From positions 1-64,000 of the forward strand of contig LLCB01000069.1 of assembly GCA_001414345.1 (NCBI GenBank): a stretch of DNA of 64,000 bases. The letters run 5' to 3'. The notes under the pieces were generated by a model, which did no database searches, was not told the origin of the DNA, and saw nothing but the letters and a program-made list of their open reading frames with translations. This DNA is from Hymenoscyphus infarciens (lineage: Eukaryota > Ascomycota > Leotiomycetes > Helotiales > Helotiaceae). Below, piece after piece: positions 1 through 13,624 of this stretch. Both the position numbers and the translations under genes were made by a program. Within the stretch, counting starts at the first letter, position 1. Every line of letters begins with the position of its first letter.

Positions 1-2530
1 TTTAAATATACTCTTATATATCTTTTTAATAGTTATATATATTTCGTATTATTATACTTTCTATAAAAATACTAAATATCTAGAGACTAATATTTTTATA
101 TTATATAATAAGAATAAAACTACTTAGTATAATACTAGTAATAAAGACTTTAATCTTTTTATTAAAATATAAAAAGAGTTTAATATATTATATACTTAAT
201 TTTACTTATAATTCTTTATATAATTATATACTAAAAAGTATATTTACTAAATAAAGGAATTAGTTTTACTTATAAAAGAGAAGAAACTAAATAGTATTAT
301 ATAAACACTTATACTTAAGATAAAGAATAAGAGAGATAATAAGCTTAGATATTATAATAGATATAATAGTTTAAATTATATACTACTAGTAAAGAGATAT
401 ATACGAGTATATAAACTAGAATAATATATACTATTACTAAGCTTAATACTTAGAAGAAGAAAAAATTAGCTTATTTTAAGAGAAGAGTAGAGTATATATA
501 TATCGAAGTTTAGATAATATAAATAAAGGTTTAGATAATAATAAAAGATTTTAAAACTAAACCTATTCTAATATAAATAATAATAATCTTTAGAAGTCTA
601 ACTTTTAATATAGAGAGTATAGAAAGAATATTATTATATATATAGAGTTTAACTAGCTTTTATAAAATATTTAAAAGTAATATATTAAATTTAATAAGAA
701 AGAAGAGAAGAATATAAAAAGAGAGAATAATAGTAGGTTTTAGAGTATATAGTATATAAGTATAAGAATCTTAAATTATATCTTTTCAATAACTATAACT
801 TCTATACTAATCGAGTATATATAATTTTAGTATAATTAAATAGCTTTAATAAGTAATTCTAGTAACTTAAAAGTATAATTAAGTATAAAAGGTAGTAGTA
901 GAGTACGTTGAATTATAAGATATTTAGACGTAAAAAGTCGATTTTCTAAAATGTCTAAGAGAGTCGCTAATAGCTACTATAGGATTTTATAGTTAGTGTT
1001 CCTAGCCTCGCATTTTCCGACGAATACTAGGTAGGTAAAAAGTACTTAATACTAGACTTCGAAACGTCTCTTATTATAGTAATACAACTACGCTTCTAAA
1101 CTATAAGCCTTTTAAGGTAAATAAAGACTATATTATTAAAGAAATTAGTACTAAAAGACGTAGTTATAAAATAGTAAGATATAAAGACTTAATATCTATA
1201 CGCGGTATATTCTATAAACCTATAGCTCTTATTTAAGAGTCTATAGAGCTAAGTTTAAGTTATAGAGAGTTATAGTAGTAAGAGAAGAGAGAGAGAGAGA
1301 ATTAAGAGTCTTAATACGAAAAATTTTCACTAACTAACTAAATATACTATACTACTCTATTATAACTAGCTATTCTCTTATATATAGCTTACTAAACACT
1401 TTACTAAAGGTTCTTTAATAGAGTTATATATCTCTCGATTAGATTAGTCTTACGTCTCGGTTAAAAAAATGCTATACTTTCTTATTAAGGCTTAAGAGAT
1501 AAAATAAAACCTCTAAAGAGCGCTTTATAAGAGTCGACCTTTAGAATAAGACTATAATAAGAAGAGGTAGAAATAGATTATATACTATAGTTATAGAGAT
1601 AAGAGCGAAGGAAGGTAGAACTTAGAAGAGAGTACCTAGACTAGATCGATATTATATAGAGACTTTAAATTAGATATAATAAGCGTATCTCTTTATAAAA
1701 TATTATTTATATTCTTATAAGAGAGATAGTTAGAGTATTAATAGCTTATAAGTCGAGAAGATCTAAATATACTTAGAGTAAAAGAGACTAGAAAGAGAGT
1801 ATATACTTACTATAGCTTTAGATAGAACTTTCTTATAAGAGTTATTAGTTACTAAGTAGAAGAGATTAGCTAGCTAAGGTTTTTACGTTTTTCCTTAGTT
1901 TTAGAGTATAAACTAAATTAAATGCTTTTATTAGAAGAAGTAGTTAAATAATAGTTAATTTAGTTAATCTATAAGAAAGACACGTCTAAATAAGAGAGAA
2001 AGCTATAATAGTTCTATTATAAAGTTATAGATAAAGCTATAAGACGTCTTATATAGCTAGCCTTTTAAATAGAGCCGTAGAATAAGCTATATAGAATAAT
2101 AAACTAAGATTCTAAAAAAAATAAAAAAAAGTTATAAAGTAGTATTATAAAGTATAAAAGTCGATTTTATAAAGCTCTAGCTATTAAATAAATACAAAGA
2201 TAGAGCTCTACGTCGGCTATAAAAACGACTTTTCTACTTTCTTTTAAACTACTTAGTTTTTATAAATCTAGAAGCTATAAAACTTTAATAGAGTTATTTT
2301 GAAAGTATTAAATTATATAGCTCTAGTATAGTTTAAGCTTAAGAGATATAGTTTTAGAGATATATAAAGATTTCTTAAAAACGTATTAAATTACTATAGC
2401 CTCTAGTAAGAGTAGATAGAACGTTTCGCGATCTCTCGAGTTAATTAAATCGTATATAGAAAATCTTATAATATTCTATATATTTATCTAAAAAACTATA
2501 TATAAGTTTTATCTTAAGTAATCTTACGAG
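1..2530. repeat. RIP-degraded AT-rich block 1 (unidentified repeat remnants)
   Basis: Extremely AT-rich DNA in which CpA and TpG are nearly absent while CpT and CpG survive, the expected footprint of C-to-T mutation at CpA on both strands (RIP). No open reading frame survives. A stretch near 1,185-1,275 (around 'tatacgcggt') resembles one near 18,105-18,205 just outside the copia element, so both may be remnants of one repeat family. No domain could be recognised. The block ends sharply near 2,530, where normal base composition resumes. The window starts inside it, so its true extent is unknown. Confidence 0.8.
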
Positions 2531-2962
2531 ACGACTACGCTTCCTAGACTTTGAGCGTTAGAATAAATGTACTATACTTTTTATACCTTGTTAATATCTT
2601 GACTATAGAATCTAGTATCGAGCACTTTTTGGTATTCTTGGCAAAAAGTGGGCTGGGAACACTAGTTACTAATATGGGTGTAAGCCGCCTTGTAAATCCT
2701 GGTCCATCTCCTGCCTCTGGCCCCTGGGGACAACGGAAGTCATGATGAACGAGCCTCCGCATTCGTTTATCAATACAAGTACCTACGCATCTCGTGGCAT
2801 TATTTACGATTGACCTTATCTCTCCTCTGCCGCTGTCAAGCTGAAATCATCCCGACCCCGAGTAGGATATCCCGAGTGCAGCTAGGAAGGATGTGTCAAC
2901 CGCTGGCAAAGGAAGCAGTTGAGCCTCAGCAAGCTATCACTCCACTTCAAGACTCTCCGTGT

Positions 2963-3006
2963 CCTCCTCTCCTCTCCTCTCCTCTTCTCTCCTCTTCTCT
3001 CCTCTC
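2963..3006 (+). repeat. CCTCT-type pyrimidine microsatellite
   Basis: Imperfect tandem CCTCT / CCTCTTCTCT units, all pyrimidine on the plus strand. Such CT-rich tracts are common in promoters and 5' regions of filamentous fungi. This one lies about 1.4 kb upstream of the start of the CFA-synthase-like gene, so a promoter role is only a possibility. Confidence 0.7.
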
Positions 3007-3697
3007 ACCGCTTCTTTCCCAGGCCAGTGGAAATCGAGTTGAATCGAGTTGAATCCGGCGAACATCACCCACTCCCGCGCCATGTACTAGTACTCCGTAA
3101 CAAGCAGCCCAACAATCTGCGCCAAAAACCGTTTCGCGCACCGGTACCTCCCTCTTCCGAAAGTATCAATTGAGGGTCCTCAAAACACCAATGCAGGGCC
3201 CTCAATCGGCCAAAGATTGAGTGACCCGTGACCCCTCACTTTTCCGTGCTTGCAGGTGCAGCAGTTCCATCCTCGAGTATTCTGCGGCAGAAATGTACAA
3301 GGCCTAGCGAAATGCCAACTGCGAGTGTGCACCTACATAGGTACAGACTTCAAAGGGATCCATGGGATTCATGGATCGCAGAGACAGGGGGCTGACCTTG
3401 TACATTACATACGCGATTGTTACGGGCCGAGTACGGAGTTGGGTTGATATTCGGTAAACTGGACTGGGTAAACTGGTCAATATCAATGGATGGCGGGGAA
3501 TCGAAATGTCCGAGTCACTCCAGTGGGTATTGGAGGTTAAGATCATATTCTGTGAGCGGAAATTCCCCAAGTAAGTCAGGTTCGCTCTCTTCCTGGAAAA
3601 GTGCATACCTAGGTAGACACAGAAGTCTGGTACCTGACAAGGCAAGAAGTATATCTTCAAGATAGCCTTAGGCAAGTGCCAACCAACTACCTAACCC

Positions 3698-3720
3698 TAC
3701 CTAGGTAGGTACCTAGGTAT
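3698..3720. repeat. Palindromic TACCTAGGTA cluster
   Basis: Overlapping copies of the self-complementary motif 'tacctaggta' with 'ctaggtaggtacctagg' between them. Related single copies occur nearby (about 3,606-3,616). The whole segment can fold on itself. Function unknown; it may be a short dispersed palindromic repeat or a regulatory site. Confidence 0.55.
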
Positions 3721-4407
3721 ATGCTTTCCTGTGCCTTGCCTTGCACCTTCCCGCACAGTCACAAACAGAAGTTAATTACCTTACAGTACAGTAAGTACTG
3801 AACATGGTTGTTAAGGAAGCACGGACTTAAATAAATGCACTAGTGGTGGGGTAACTCAAGCGAGCTCTATCACTGGCCCAACTGAGACCCGACCTAGTTC
3901 AACATCTCTCCTTCCAGGTTCCAGGTCCCTCTCCTCTTGGCTGGATCTAGTCAAGTGTGATGTGAGACTTGGAACAAGTTCGTCATGGCACGGTTCCTTT
4001 AAAATCCCCGATTTTTCTTTTAAATCCACGAGGGTCCGGCGCGCTCGAGTCAGACAGTGTTGACCTACTTGATCTCTCTTGCTCCTTTGTCGAATATATT
4101 TCTTGTGGGATTGCCTCGACATCAGTAAACAAAGAGCACCAAGCCAGTCGCCAATTCAAAAATCCCTTCAGTGGAAAAGGTCGCCGGAGGTGTTTCCGAT
4201 AATTTTTAGGGGCCATTTTCTGGAAGAAAAGAAAAAAACACCGGACAACTTGGGTAAGGGGGGAAATATGGTCCTTTGCAACTTCAATTGCTCTTCTTGA
4301 AGCTGATAGAAAAGCATAGGAAATCCATTGACTGGAAACCCACTCCGAAATCCCCCTGTAAACCTCACTACGGGATTCTGCCCGACGATTGGACCCCGCA
4401 ATTCGAC

Positions 4408-5921
4408 ATGGCATCATACTTGACGCAACCACTCGCTCGAGGCGGGGATTTAATTCGAGGCACTCTAGGGAGCGTTTCTTGGGGACCCGCGCTGTCAATT
4501 TCGAAAGCTGCAGTTTCCTCTCTCTTGTCCCGTATCGAACATGGCACACTTACAATCGAAGACACGACCACCGGCCAGAAATCCTCTTTCGGCCAGAAAA
4601 TTGCAAGAGAGCATTTAAAAACAACAAATGGTGTCAATGGAACTTCGAAAAAGAGCAATGGGGTGGGATTGGTGGAATTGGTTGTCCGAAAAGAGACTTT
4701 CTGGGTCCGACTAGCTCTGTTCGCGGATATGGGATTTGCGGAATCATATATGTTGGGAGAAGTCGAATGTGCGGATCTTACGGGTTTCTTCCAGGTACGT
4801 GCTTCTCCAGATGCCCAAAATTATAGCAAGCAGCCTAACAAGGAAAGCTCTTCATTCTCAATCGAAAACAACTAGCAAACGCCACAACCCTCACCTCCTC
4901 AATCGCGGAAACCATCACCGGTCTCGCACGAAGCACCAACACCCTCTCAAACTCCCTCCTAAACGTGTCCGCCCATTACGATATCAGCAACGAAATGTTC
5001 GCCGCCTTCCTATCCGACGACATGACATATTCTTGTCCAATATGGAAGACCGACTCCCTCTCAGAAGAAGAGTCTCTAGAAGCAGCACAAATGACAAAAC
5101 TCAACCGCTTCATCGACGGCGCACAAATCAAACCCACAGACCATGTCCTAGAAATCGGCACAGGGTGGGGATCTTTCGCCATGGAAGCAGTACGGAAAAC
5201 AGGGTGTAGGGTTACCTCTTTAACATTGTCGATAGAGCAGAAAGCCCTTGCCGAGAAACGAATTTTCGCTGCGGGGTATGCGGATAGGATTGAAGTCCTA
5301 CTCATGGATTACAGAGCTCTACCTACCCCAAAAGTTCTCTATGACAAAATTATTTCGATTGAGATGCTGGAAGCGGTGGGGAGGGAGTATCTGGAAACGT
5401 ATTTCTCATGCATACACAGGCTTCTGAAACCTGACGGAATCGCGGTTTTCCAATGCATTACCATGCCTGAGGGTCGATATGAGGCCTATGCTAAGGGTGG
5501 GGATTTCATTAGGAAATACATTTTTCCAGGCGGTCATCTTCCTAGTATAACTCAGCTGGTGGATAATATCACGAAAGGGAGTGAGGGGACACTGATTGTT
5601 GAGAAGATTGAGAATATCGGGGGGCATTACGCGAAGACTTTGAGGCTTTGGAGGGAGAAATTCATGGCGAATTTTGACTCGAGGATACGGCCGGCGCTCA
5701 TTAGCGAACATGATGAGATGGGGGATCGTGAGATAGAGGTTTTCCGGAGGAAGTGGGAGGTAAGTTTCCTTGATCTCATGTTACTTGTGCACCACTGACA
5801 GATGCGATAGTATTACTTCTGCTATTGCGAAGCCGGGTTTGCTACCAAGACTTTGGGGGATGCGATAATAACTGTTGGGAGGGAGGGATGCATGGAGTTG
5901 ATGGATGGGATTCCACTTTGA
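4408..5921 (+). CDS. Cyclopropane-fatty-acyl-phospholipid synthase-like SAM methyltransferase
   Basis: Three exons (4408-4794, 4848-5759, 5811-5921) with GT-AG introns of 53 and 51 bp give a 469-residue protein. The first acceptor is fixed by restoring LFILNRKQLANATT in frame, the second by restoring WE/YYFCYCEAGF. The protein has the family's N-terminal domain, the HYDISNEMF motif (about 172-180), TYSCPIW (about 189-195) and the SAM-binding LEIGTGWGSFA (about 230-240). Members use S-adenosylmethionine to add a methylene or methyl group across a double bond of membrane phospholipid acyl chains. Length is within the range I expect for fungal homologues. The start at 4408 was chosen because the upstream in-frame extension from 4276 looks like leader; it cannot be excluded. 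The gene stands alone between two RIP blocks. A bacterial-type origin is plausible for this family but not shown here. A related fatty-acid C-methyltransferase activity is possible. Confidence 0.9.
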
Positions 5922-6672
5922 GATTTCTTTGATTTTCTTTGCGGTTAAGCGAGGAGTCTGGGGAGCTTAATGGCGGTTGGCTTTGCTTTTGTGTCTGGGG
6001 TGTGTAGACATTGAGGTTGGTAGAATTTAGACCGAATAGATAGATGACTTGATGGCTTTTTCCTTTGTATTCTTAATAGTGGTTTCGTTTCTGGCAGAAT
6101 CTCGAGGTGTACATGTACCCCTACACACCCAGTTTCCTCCTGACTGAGAGGCACAGTACCACCAGAGCGTCAGAGGGAAGTTCAACATATACGACAGGTC
6201 TAGGCGAGCCGTCAATTATCGGGTGACTTGAGTAGAGAGTAAGCTATCAATTTGGCTAGGAAACTCAAGCCTTCTCCGATTTAGAGGCCAAAAGAAGAGT
6301 AGTAAGTAACTAAGCCACGGCTTAACTAACAGTTAACCTACGAGGTAACTTATAGCTTGCCTACGAGTATAAGTATAAGGAATTCGAAAGCTAACTAACT
6401 AGCTTACTAATAATTAGCTCTCGATATAAATTAATACATTTTTACTCTAAGATAATTAGGATAATATATCGTTAGTAAAAAAAGAGACGATTATTAATTA
6501 AGATTAATATATATCTATTAGCCTTTTTAAGCTAGTAGTTATGGTTCTATATAGTAAATAGAAAGTATATAATAGAATTTAATCTTTTTTTTTTCTTTTT
6601 AAAAGGCGGGTTTTCTTTTATATAAATACTAGCTTAATAAATCTAGATTAATTACTTTAAGAGAGCTAAATA
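5922..6672. other. 3' flank of CFA-synthase-like gene and transition to AT-rich block
   Basis: About 370 bp of normal-composition 3' flank, probably including the 3' UTR and terminator, followed from about 6,290 by AT-rich RIP-type sequence up to the left LTR of the copia element. No gene or RNA was recognised. Confidence 0.5.
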
Positions 6673-6845
6673 TGTCGGTATATATATTTAAGAGGTAAAT
6701 AGCGATTCGGATTAGTATACGTAGGTACACGTACTTCTCGCTTAAGAGCTACTTAAGTAGGTATTATAGCTAGCTTTACTCGGTATATATAAACAATAAT
6801 ATAACTCTTTTTATATCGCTTTTATAACTATAAGTTATACTAATA
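6673..6845 (+). repeat. Left LTR of copia element (173 bp)
   Basis: Direct repeat of 17897-18069 with the same length. It begins TG and ends TA (probably once CA). The five bases before it, AAATA, recur immediately after the right LTR, so this is a genuine insertion boundary. Confidence 0.85.
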
Positions 6846-8770
6846 CTAATTAGTAGACGTATAGATTAAATACTTAGTTACTTTATATATTTCTACTATA
6901 GATATACTTATATAAAAGTAAACTTAATATTACTAGTAGACTCCTCTTCTCTAATCGTGATTCCTTCTACTATTTAATAACTTTTTAATAATATACTATA
7001 AACGCTTCTTAAGATAGAAAGCGTCGATTATAAATATTAACTCCTTACTAACCTTCTTTTATCTACTAAGACAATTTATACTCTCTAAGACACTTATTCA
7101 CCTAAAACCCGAATTCTCTTTTATCTACTAAGTAGATTATAAACAGACTTTTAATAATATCTAAATTTAATTTAAGTAGTAATAATATCTATAATATCTA
7201 TAATATAATAAACTCGATTCTAAAGACTTTAAAAGCTTTAACTTCGATATCGACTTTAGTACTAAAACAGGCCTTAAAGCTAGTACTAAAGCTAAAGTTA
7301 ATATAGATAGAAGAGACGATTTTTACTACTAAATAAGAAGAGGAGTATACTAAAGAAGAGAACGAAGACCTTCTTCTTTAAGACGAATTTTAAGTAGACT
7401 TTAAAAAATAGAATTAAGATAAATTTACTAAAATCTACTAATCTACTACTACTAAGTTATAATAAATACTTTATAAAAGAAGTATATAAGTTAAGATAGA
7501 TAGATATAAGATACTTATATCTTAAACACTATATAATACTATTACTAAGGTTAACTAAACTAAGTAGTTAAATAAAGAATTAAAAGCTATAGTATTAAGA
7601 GAAGCTAGTACTAAAGTCTTTAGCTTCTATTATAAATATATAAAGAAATATGTTAAAAGATAATAAAAGTAGTAATAATAATAACTCTAATAATAATAAC
7701 CTCTATAACCTCTATAATAATAACCTCTAGCTAAAAATATTACTTAGAATACTTAATCTAAGACAAAGGCTAGAGATAAAGCTTTATAAGTATCTACTAT
7801 ATAATAATAATAATAACTAACACCTTTAACAACTTTAATTCTATTAACTAAAAGAAAAGACTTAAGTAATCTAGTATAACTTCTAATCTAATCTTTAAGT
7901 TTATTAAAAGACGACTAGACCTCTTTCTTTATATTCTATTAATTTAGTAAAGATACTAGTAGTAACGACTTTAATAATACTTCTAAGTATCTAGAATATA
8001 ATTAGTAATAAGATAATCCTAGTAGAAGACTACTAGTATAAATAAATAGAGTATATTTTAAACTAGAGTTAACTTTATAAAATTCTTAAAAGAGTTAAGA
8101 CTACTTATATATATTAAGTATACTTATAAAAGTATATAAAGATAACTAAAAGTATAATAGAAAGGAAGATAACTTTATAATTAAGGTTATAATATTTAAA
8201 AACATATATAAAAGAAGTAAGATATTACTAGTAATTTACTCTCTTATCTTTCTTACTATACTAAAAGGTAACGCTTTAAATTACTTTTATACTATACTTT
8301 TTAATAAATATAATAATTAATCTTTTAAAGTTTTATCTATATCTATATAATAATACTTTAAAGATAAACTTTATAAAAGAGGCTAATTATCTAAATAAAA
8401 TAATATTAATTTATAAAAGATAATATAAGTATCTAGAGTATTAATATTAAAGTCTTTTAAAGATATATTATTAAGACTTAATTTACTAAGATTTTCCCTC
8501 TCTATAGACTTTTATACTAATAGTTAGTTTTCGAATAAGCTAATTTTAATATATAAGAAGGTCTTAGATTATACTATTATAATATTAACCTTACTCTAAG
8601 ACTCTTTAATTTCTAATACTATTACTCTTCTATAAAGTTTGATCTAATCTTATATAAAAGTCTACTTAGAGATAGTTATAAATAAAACTATAATAACTAA
8701 AAGATACTTCTATAAGAGTAGATAATATAGTAGTATAAATAAATTTAGTAGTATAGATTAATATAAGAAG

Positions 8771-9040
8771 AAGAGGATATATTATATATATAGAAAGAAT
8801 AACTATTTATCTTAGAATTATAGTTAAGAAGAATAAGACTATTACTTTACTAAATAGACTAATAAGAATTCTAAACACTTTAAAAGTAAGTAAGATAAAT
8901 ATACTAGAAAGGTATATAATATAAATATAGTATATACTTAGAATACCTAGAAGGATAAGATATTAGAGATACTTTAAGTTATCGCTCTATTAAAAGAAGA
9001 TAGTTACTTATTAGATACTAGCTTAGATAACGAAGTTATT
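8771..9040 (+). pseudogene. Copia gag zinc knuckle and protease remnant
   Basis: One reading frame (codons from 8,771) gives KRIYYIYRKNNYLS followed by EE-rich sequence. Reverting G-to-A changes, this fits a CYVC...GCWS...H knuckle of fungal copia gag. The same frame continues to LLDTSLDNEV near 9,011, where copia proteases carry the LD(S/T)G(A/S) active site; here the Gly is lost. Numerous TAA/TAG stops. Assignment is by pattern only. Confidence 0.6.
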
Positions 9041-11004
9041 TATTATATTATTACTTTTATAGGATTTATTAATAATTTAAATACTAAATATCTTACTATA
9101 AATTTAATAAGTTTAGTATAAAAACACGTTATTAATAGATATATCTTATAAAATCTAAATAACACTTTTAAAGTTATATATGAATTTATAAAGAAGGTGT
9201 TTATAATAATAGCTAAAAGATATATAAAAGAGAACTTCTTTAGTATTATACTTAATACTAAATTAGCTTAAAAGTTAAGTATAGAATATAACTAATATCT
9301 TATATATATTAGACTTATTAAAAGCGTTCTAATTAATAAGAGTATAAAAGGTTAATTTAATATCTAATTTAGTAAGAGATATACTTTATCTTTAGAATTA
9401 ATAATAGTTAATATACTAATTAGAAGAGCTGAATTTTATATAGTATAATCTAATACCTTTTTTATTCTTTATATTAATAATATAGATAATCTAAATATTA
9501 CTCTAAATAATCTTTAAAATATACTTATTTAAGAGAATAAGAAAGGAATAGAGATTAAAAGATTCTTTATTATATAACGATTTAGATACCTTTTTTTATT
9601 CTAAGATAAAGCTATATATAACTTTATATAGAAGTATCTAACCTTTTATATAAATATTAATATTTAATAACTTTATAAGTAATTTAGCTATCTATTAGTA
9701 CTAAGATTATAATGTATACTAAAAAGAGCTAAGTATTATATTAACTAAGGTATCTTTTAATATCTTACTAAATTCTATAAATACTATTAAAAATATAGAA
9801 GTTTGCCTAGCTAATTTAAGTTCATCTTTTATAATAACTTTAAATTTAATTATAGTATTTTAATTAATACTTTCTTCTTTAATAAGTAGATAGTCTTATA
9901 CTATATAAATAAAGTAATAAAGTATTAAGTAGATAACTTTTTACTAGATATAAAAGTAATAACTATATAGAAGGTCTTCTAAAGATATTAGATTAATATA
10001 TATCTTAGACTTTTTAATTATATTATTATAGATACTAGAAGAAACTTTATTAAGAAAGACTTTATATACTCTACTACTAGAATAGATATTATAGTAAAAA
10101 CTATACTAGTTAAGATATATAATTTAATTAGTATAGTAGAATAATACTATAGACTAATTTAATAAGTATATAATATTATATATAAATAAGAGCCTTATCT
10201 CTTATAAAGTTTAATACTTTAAATAGCCTTTAAAGTAATCAACGATATAGTAGGCTTAAATAGACTAGTCTCTACTCTATTAATATATAGAGTATATACT
10301 CGAATAACCGTAACTAACGTACCTTTATAACCGATTTTTATAAGGTCTAAGACCTATAAAAAGGCTACTTAAGAGGTATAAAAGTAGATTATATCTTATT
10401 AAGTTAAAGAAGCTCTTAATATATAAAATAGACTAATTAACTAAGTTAAGAACTTACTCTTAAATTTAGACGTTTTAGTATAGAAGGAGTATATAAAGTC
10501 TTAGATAGAATCTTTTATCTTTTAAGGAATTAAGAATAAGAACTATATTATAATACTACTAAGTAGTTCTATAAAGTTTTAATCTATAGTTATAAAGCTA
10601 TACTTTATTAAAACTTCTAAAACTTCTAGAATAGCACTAGCGACTAAGGAAGTTTCTAGTATAGTACTATCTAAAACGATACTATAACTTTATAAAAAAG
10701 GAGGAACTTTTAAGTAATAGAGTAGGTAGGAAGTAGACTAGAGTAACTAAGATATTAAATAACATTTACCTTTCTCTTAATACCGACTTCGTTAGTTATA
10801 AATCTATTAAAATACTAATATTCTAGAACTCTTACTAGAACCTTCTTAGAAGCGTAGACATAGATAGCCTTAAAAGTATCTAAGGTCTCTAAATAAGTCT
10901 TTTAAAGTGTTATTCTAATAGTTAGACACTTTTATAAACGATTTTAACTATATTACTCTTAAAGATATTAGAACTTTTCTTACTAATTTAAGTAAATGTA
11001 ATAG

Positions 11005-11492
11005 TACGAAATATATACAACTATAGTAGAGGTATATAGGAGTGCGTATAGTAGAATAACGTATATAGATACTAGGCTCTAATATAGAAGAAAATAATAA
11101 CTGTCCCTCTACTATACTAAATATAAACGTCTATATATAAGAAGGTTAGAAGCTTCTAAGTTCTAATAATACTAATAACTAAGCCTTATCTAATATAGCT
11201 AATACTAAATAATAAGAGCTGAAAAGCTAAATATATAACCTTTGATTCTTTAGAAAGCTAAATATATAATATCTAAACCTTAATCCCTTCTATATATAAA
11301 TGTTAGATATTAATACCTTTAGTACTTTACTTATATAAGTATCGGTTATTTATAATCTTAGTCCTAGAGGTATTAGAGGTATTAGTACTGCTTAGGAGTA
11401 TCGGCAGTTTTATAAATACTAATAATTTAGAATAGTACTATTATATAATAATCTAGCTATTATATAATAATCTAGAATAGTATACTATTATA
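11005..11492 (+). repeat. Left LTR of nested element (488 bp)
   Basis: Direct repeat of 15702-16189. Differences between the copies are mostly C/T and G/A, as expected from independent RIP. It is followed directly by the 'tcctctctctttt' internal junction that is also seen after the LTRs of the tandem array. Confidence 0.85.
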
Positions 11493-12317
11493 TCCTCTCT
11501 CTTTTAAAAAGACTCGTCCTAAGTCTTTAGTTGTTAATCGATATAGTATTAAGTTAATCGAAGTATTATTTATCTCTTTATTATAAAGAATGTAATTTGT
11601 CTACTATTATAGTATCTAGTGGTCGAGGTAGAGTTAGTAGCTAGTAGTATTATTGTTTAAAGCCTAATCGCTCTTTTGTTTACTACTGTCTATGTAATAA
11701 TAGGATGTGAACAGAAAGAGAGGCTGATAATTAGCTGTTAGGTAGAAAGCAGTACGCTACTATAAAGTTATTATGTTCTTACTATTATCGTATATTATAA
11801 TAGTAATTATTAAGTAATAAATAACAATTATAAAGTAACAGCTATTATTATAAGTAGTATATTAGTAGACGACTTTTCCCTGATTCTAACTTCTCTTCTT
11901 CTTTTCTATCTAAATAATATAAATAGTAAGAATACCTTCTAATTAGATATATCCTTATATACTGACTTATCTCTTAGAATATATATATATATTATATATA
12001 TATATATAAAAGTAAGTTCTTCTCTTCTTAATTAGACCTAATTTAAGGCTAATCTAATATAGTAAAATGCCTCTTCTATATCCTTCTAGTATACTTCTAG
12101 CTACCTACTGAGTCTACTACGTTTAGTACCTTTAGGTAAAATCTTAGAATAGAGATTACGTATATACTTTTAAGAAGCCGAAGTCGAAGAAGTATAGGTA
12201 CTATATTAAGTAGAATACTATATATATCCTAGTAAGTTTAATCTCGAATATATACTGAATTCGTTCTAACTTAAGTAGTTACTATAGTTTATTAGAAAGG
12301 AGTTTAGTAAGCTTTAG

Positions 12318-13080
12318 AGTAAGAAGGAGAAGAGGGAGGTTAAGAAGGCTACTAAGGCCTTAAATAAGGTGTTAGTTGTTACTAGTATAGAGGTACTAAA
12401 GAATAGTTTAGAGATATAGTTCGCCTTCTTAGAAGAGACTTAAGCACTTTATACTAAGATTACTATAAGTACCTCTTACTTATTAGAGTAGTTTTAGTTA
12501 CTAATATTTAATAGTTCTTATGCTATATTATAAAAGGTGAGACCTCTGTCTAAACCTAGGTTTAGGTCCTCTTTAAGGCCTATCTAAAGAGTTTATAAGC
12601 GTCTTCTCTGAAGCTGGTTATAAGAGATTACTAAGGTAAGAAGCGTGCTCGTAAGAAGGAGGTAGAGGAAGAGCTGATTTAGGCTTCTTATACTTAGGAG
12701 AGTAGAGAGGAGAATAATAAGTTAGAGGAAGAAGAGGATACGTAGGCTCTGTTTTAGTAGTAACTCGGTCTTAGTTCTTTACTTTATTAATTTCGAACAT
12801 TTCTACTAGTTAGTGTTTTATCTTAGGTTTTTATTATAAGTTCCTTATTAAGAGTAACTAGAATTAGAGAGTATTTAATAGAGTTTTATAAATTAACTCT
12901 TTTATCTAATTCTTATCTAATTCCTATATATTAAGCTATTTAGAGAGGTGTTAAAGTAGTTCTAGCTTTTCTAGATATTTAGTATAAAAGTCTCTTAAAC
13001 GATATAGTAAACCCTAAAAATTATCTATAAGATACTAAGCAGAATCCGAATCGTATCTAACCTAGTTCGTAGATACTTAT
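12318..13080 (+). pseudogene. Degenerate unknown ORF in nested element
   Basis: A single frame starting near 12,318 stays readable, with mostly TAG/TAA stops (Gln codons before RIP) and one TGA. It is lysine/glutamate-rich, including KKEKREVKKATKALNKVL near its start and KKRARKKEVEEEL near 12,640, and is followed by a hydrophobic stretch. A gag-like or accessory role would fit its position in the element, but no known domain is recognised. No pol-type motif follows it. Confidence 0.45.
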
Positions 13081-13170
13081 AAAAGAGACTTTATTTCTAA
13101 TCCTTTAATATTAAAGTATAAGTATTCATATTCGCTAAAAGAGTATAGTCTAATCCTATCTAGTAGGTTA

Positions 13171-13236
13171 GAAAAAGTTTAAAGCTTAAAAAGTTTAAAA
13201 AGTTCAAAAAGTTTAAAAAGTTTAAAAAGTTTAAAA
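13171..13236 (+). repeat. AAAAAGTTTA decamer microsatellite
   Basis: About six imperfect tandem copies of a 10-bp unit 'aaaaagttta' within the nested LTR element. Remnants of the same tract are present at the homologous positions of the tandem array (about 41,820-41,855 and 44,100-44,130), showing it is part of the element rather than a later expansion. Confidence 0.75.
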
Positions 13237-13624
13237 TAGAGATAGAGGCGAATTTAGAATAGAGTTAGAAGCGAATATTAAGAGGTAACGTTATAGGTAA
13301 TAGTAATAACTTAATTAAGAGCTTACTTCGAGAGCGTACTAATTCGTATCTAATTTAAATTCGAATAAAACATCTAATATACTAGATATAAAAGAAAGTA
13401 AGTTTGTTCGAACTTAGGTTAGTAGAGACTTAGAGTGAAGTCGGAAACGAAAAGTCGATAATATCGTAGATAGTAATAACTTAGCTAAGAGGTTACTATC
13501 CTTTTAAGAGTATACCGATTCGTATCTAAGTCGAATTTAGATGAAAAAAGAACTTCTAGCTCTACTAGAAGTAAAAGAAAGTAAGAAAGTAACAACTATA
13601 AGACTCTATACTAGAGTCGGTTAG

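Larger units (their letters stand above)
2531..4407. other. Gene-free upstream region of island 1
   Basis: About 1.9 kb of normal-composition DNA upstream of the CFA-synthase-like gene. Its short open frames look non-coding and have no recognisable domains. It contains a pyrimidine-rich CCTCT/CTCTT tract at about 2,963-3,006, a repeated 'aatcgagttg' at about 3,031-3,050, and a palindromic 'tacctaggta' cluster at about 3,698-3,720. It probably holds the promoter and 5' UTR of the downstream gene; the exact promoter cannot be located. Confidence 0.6.
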
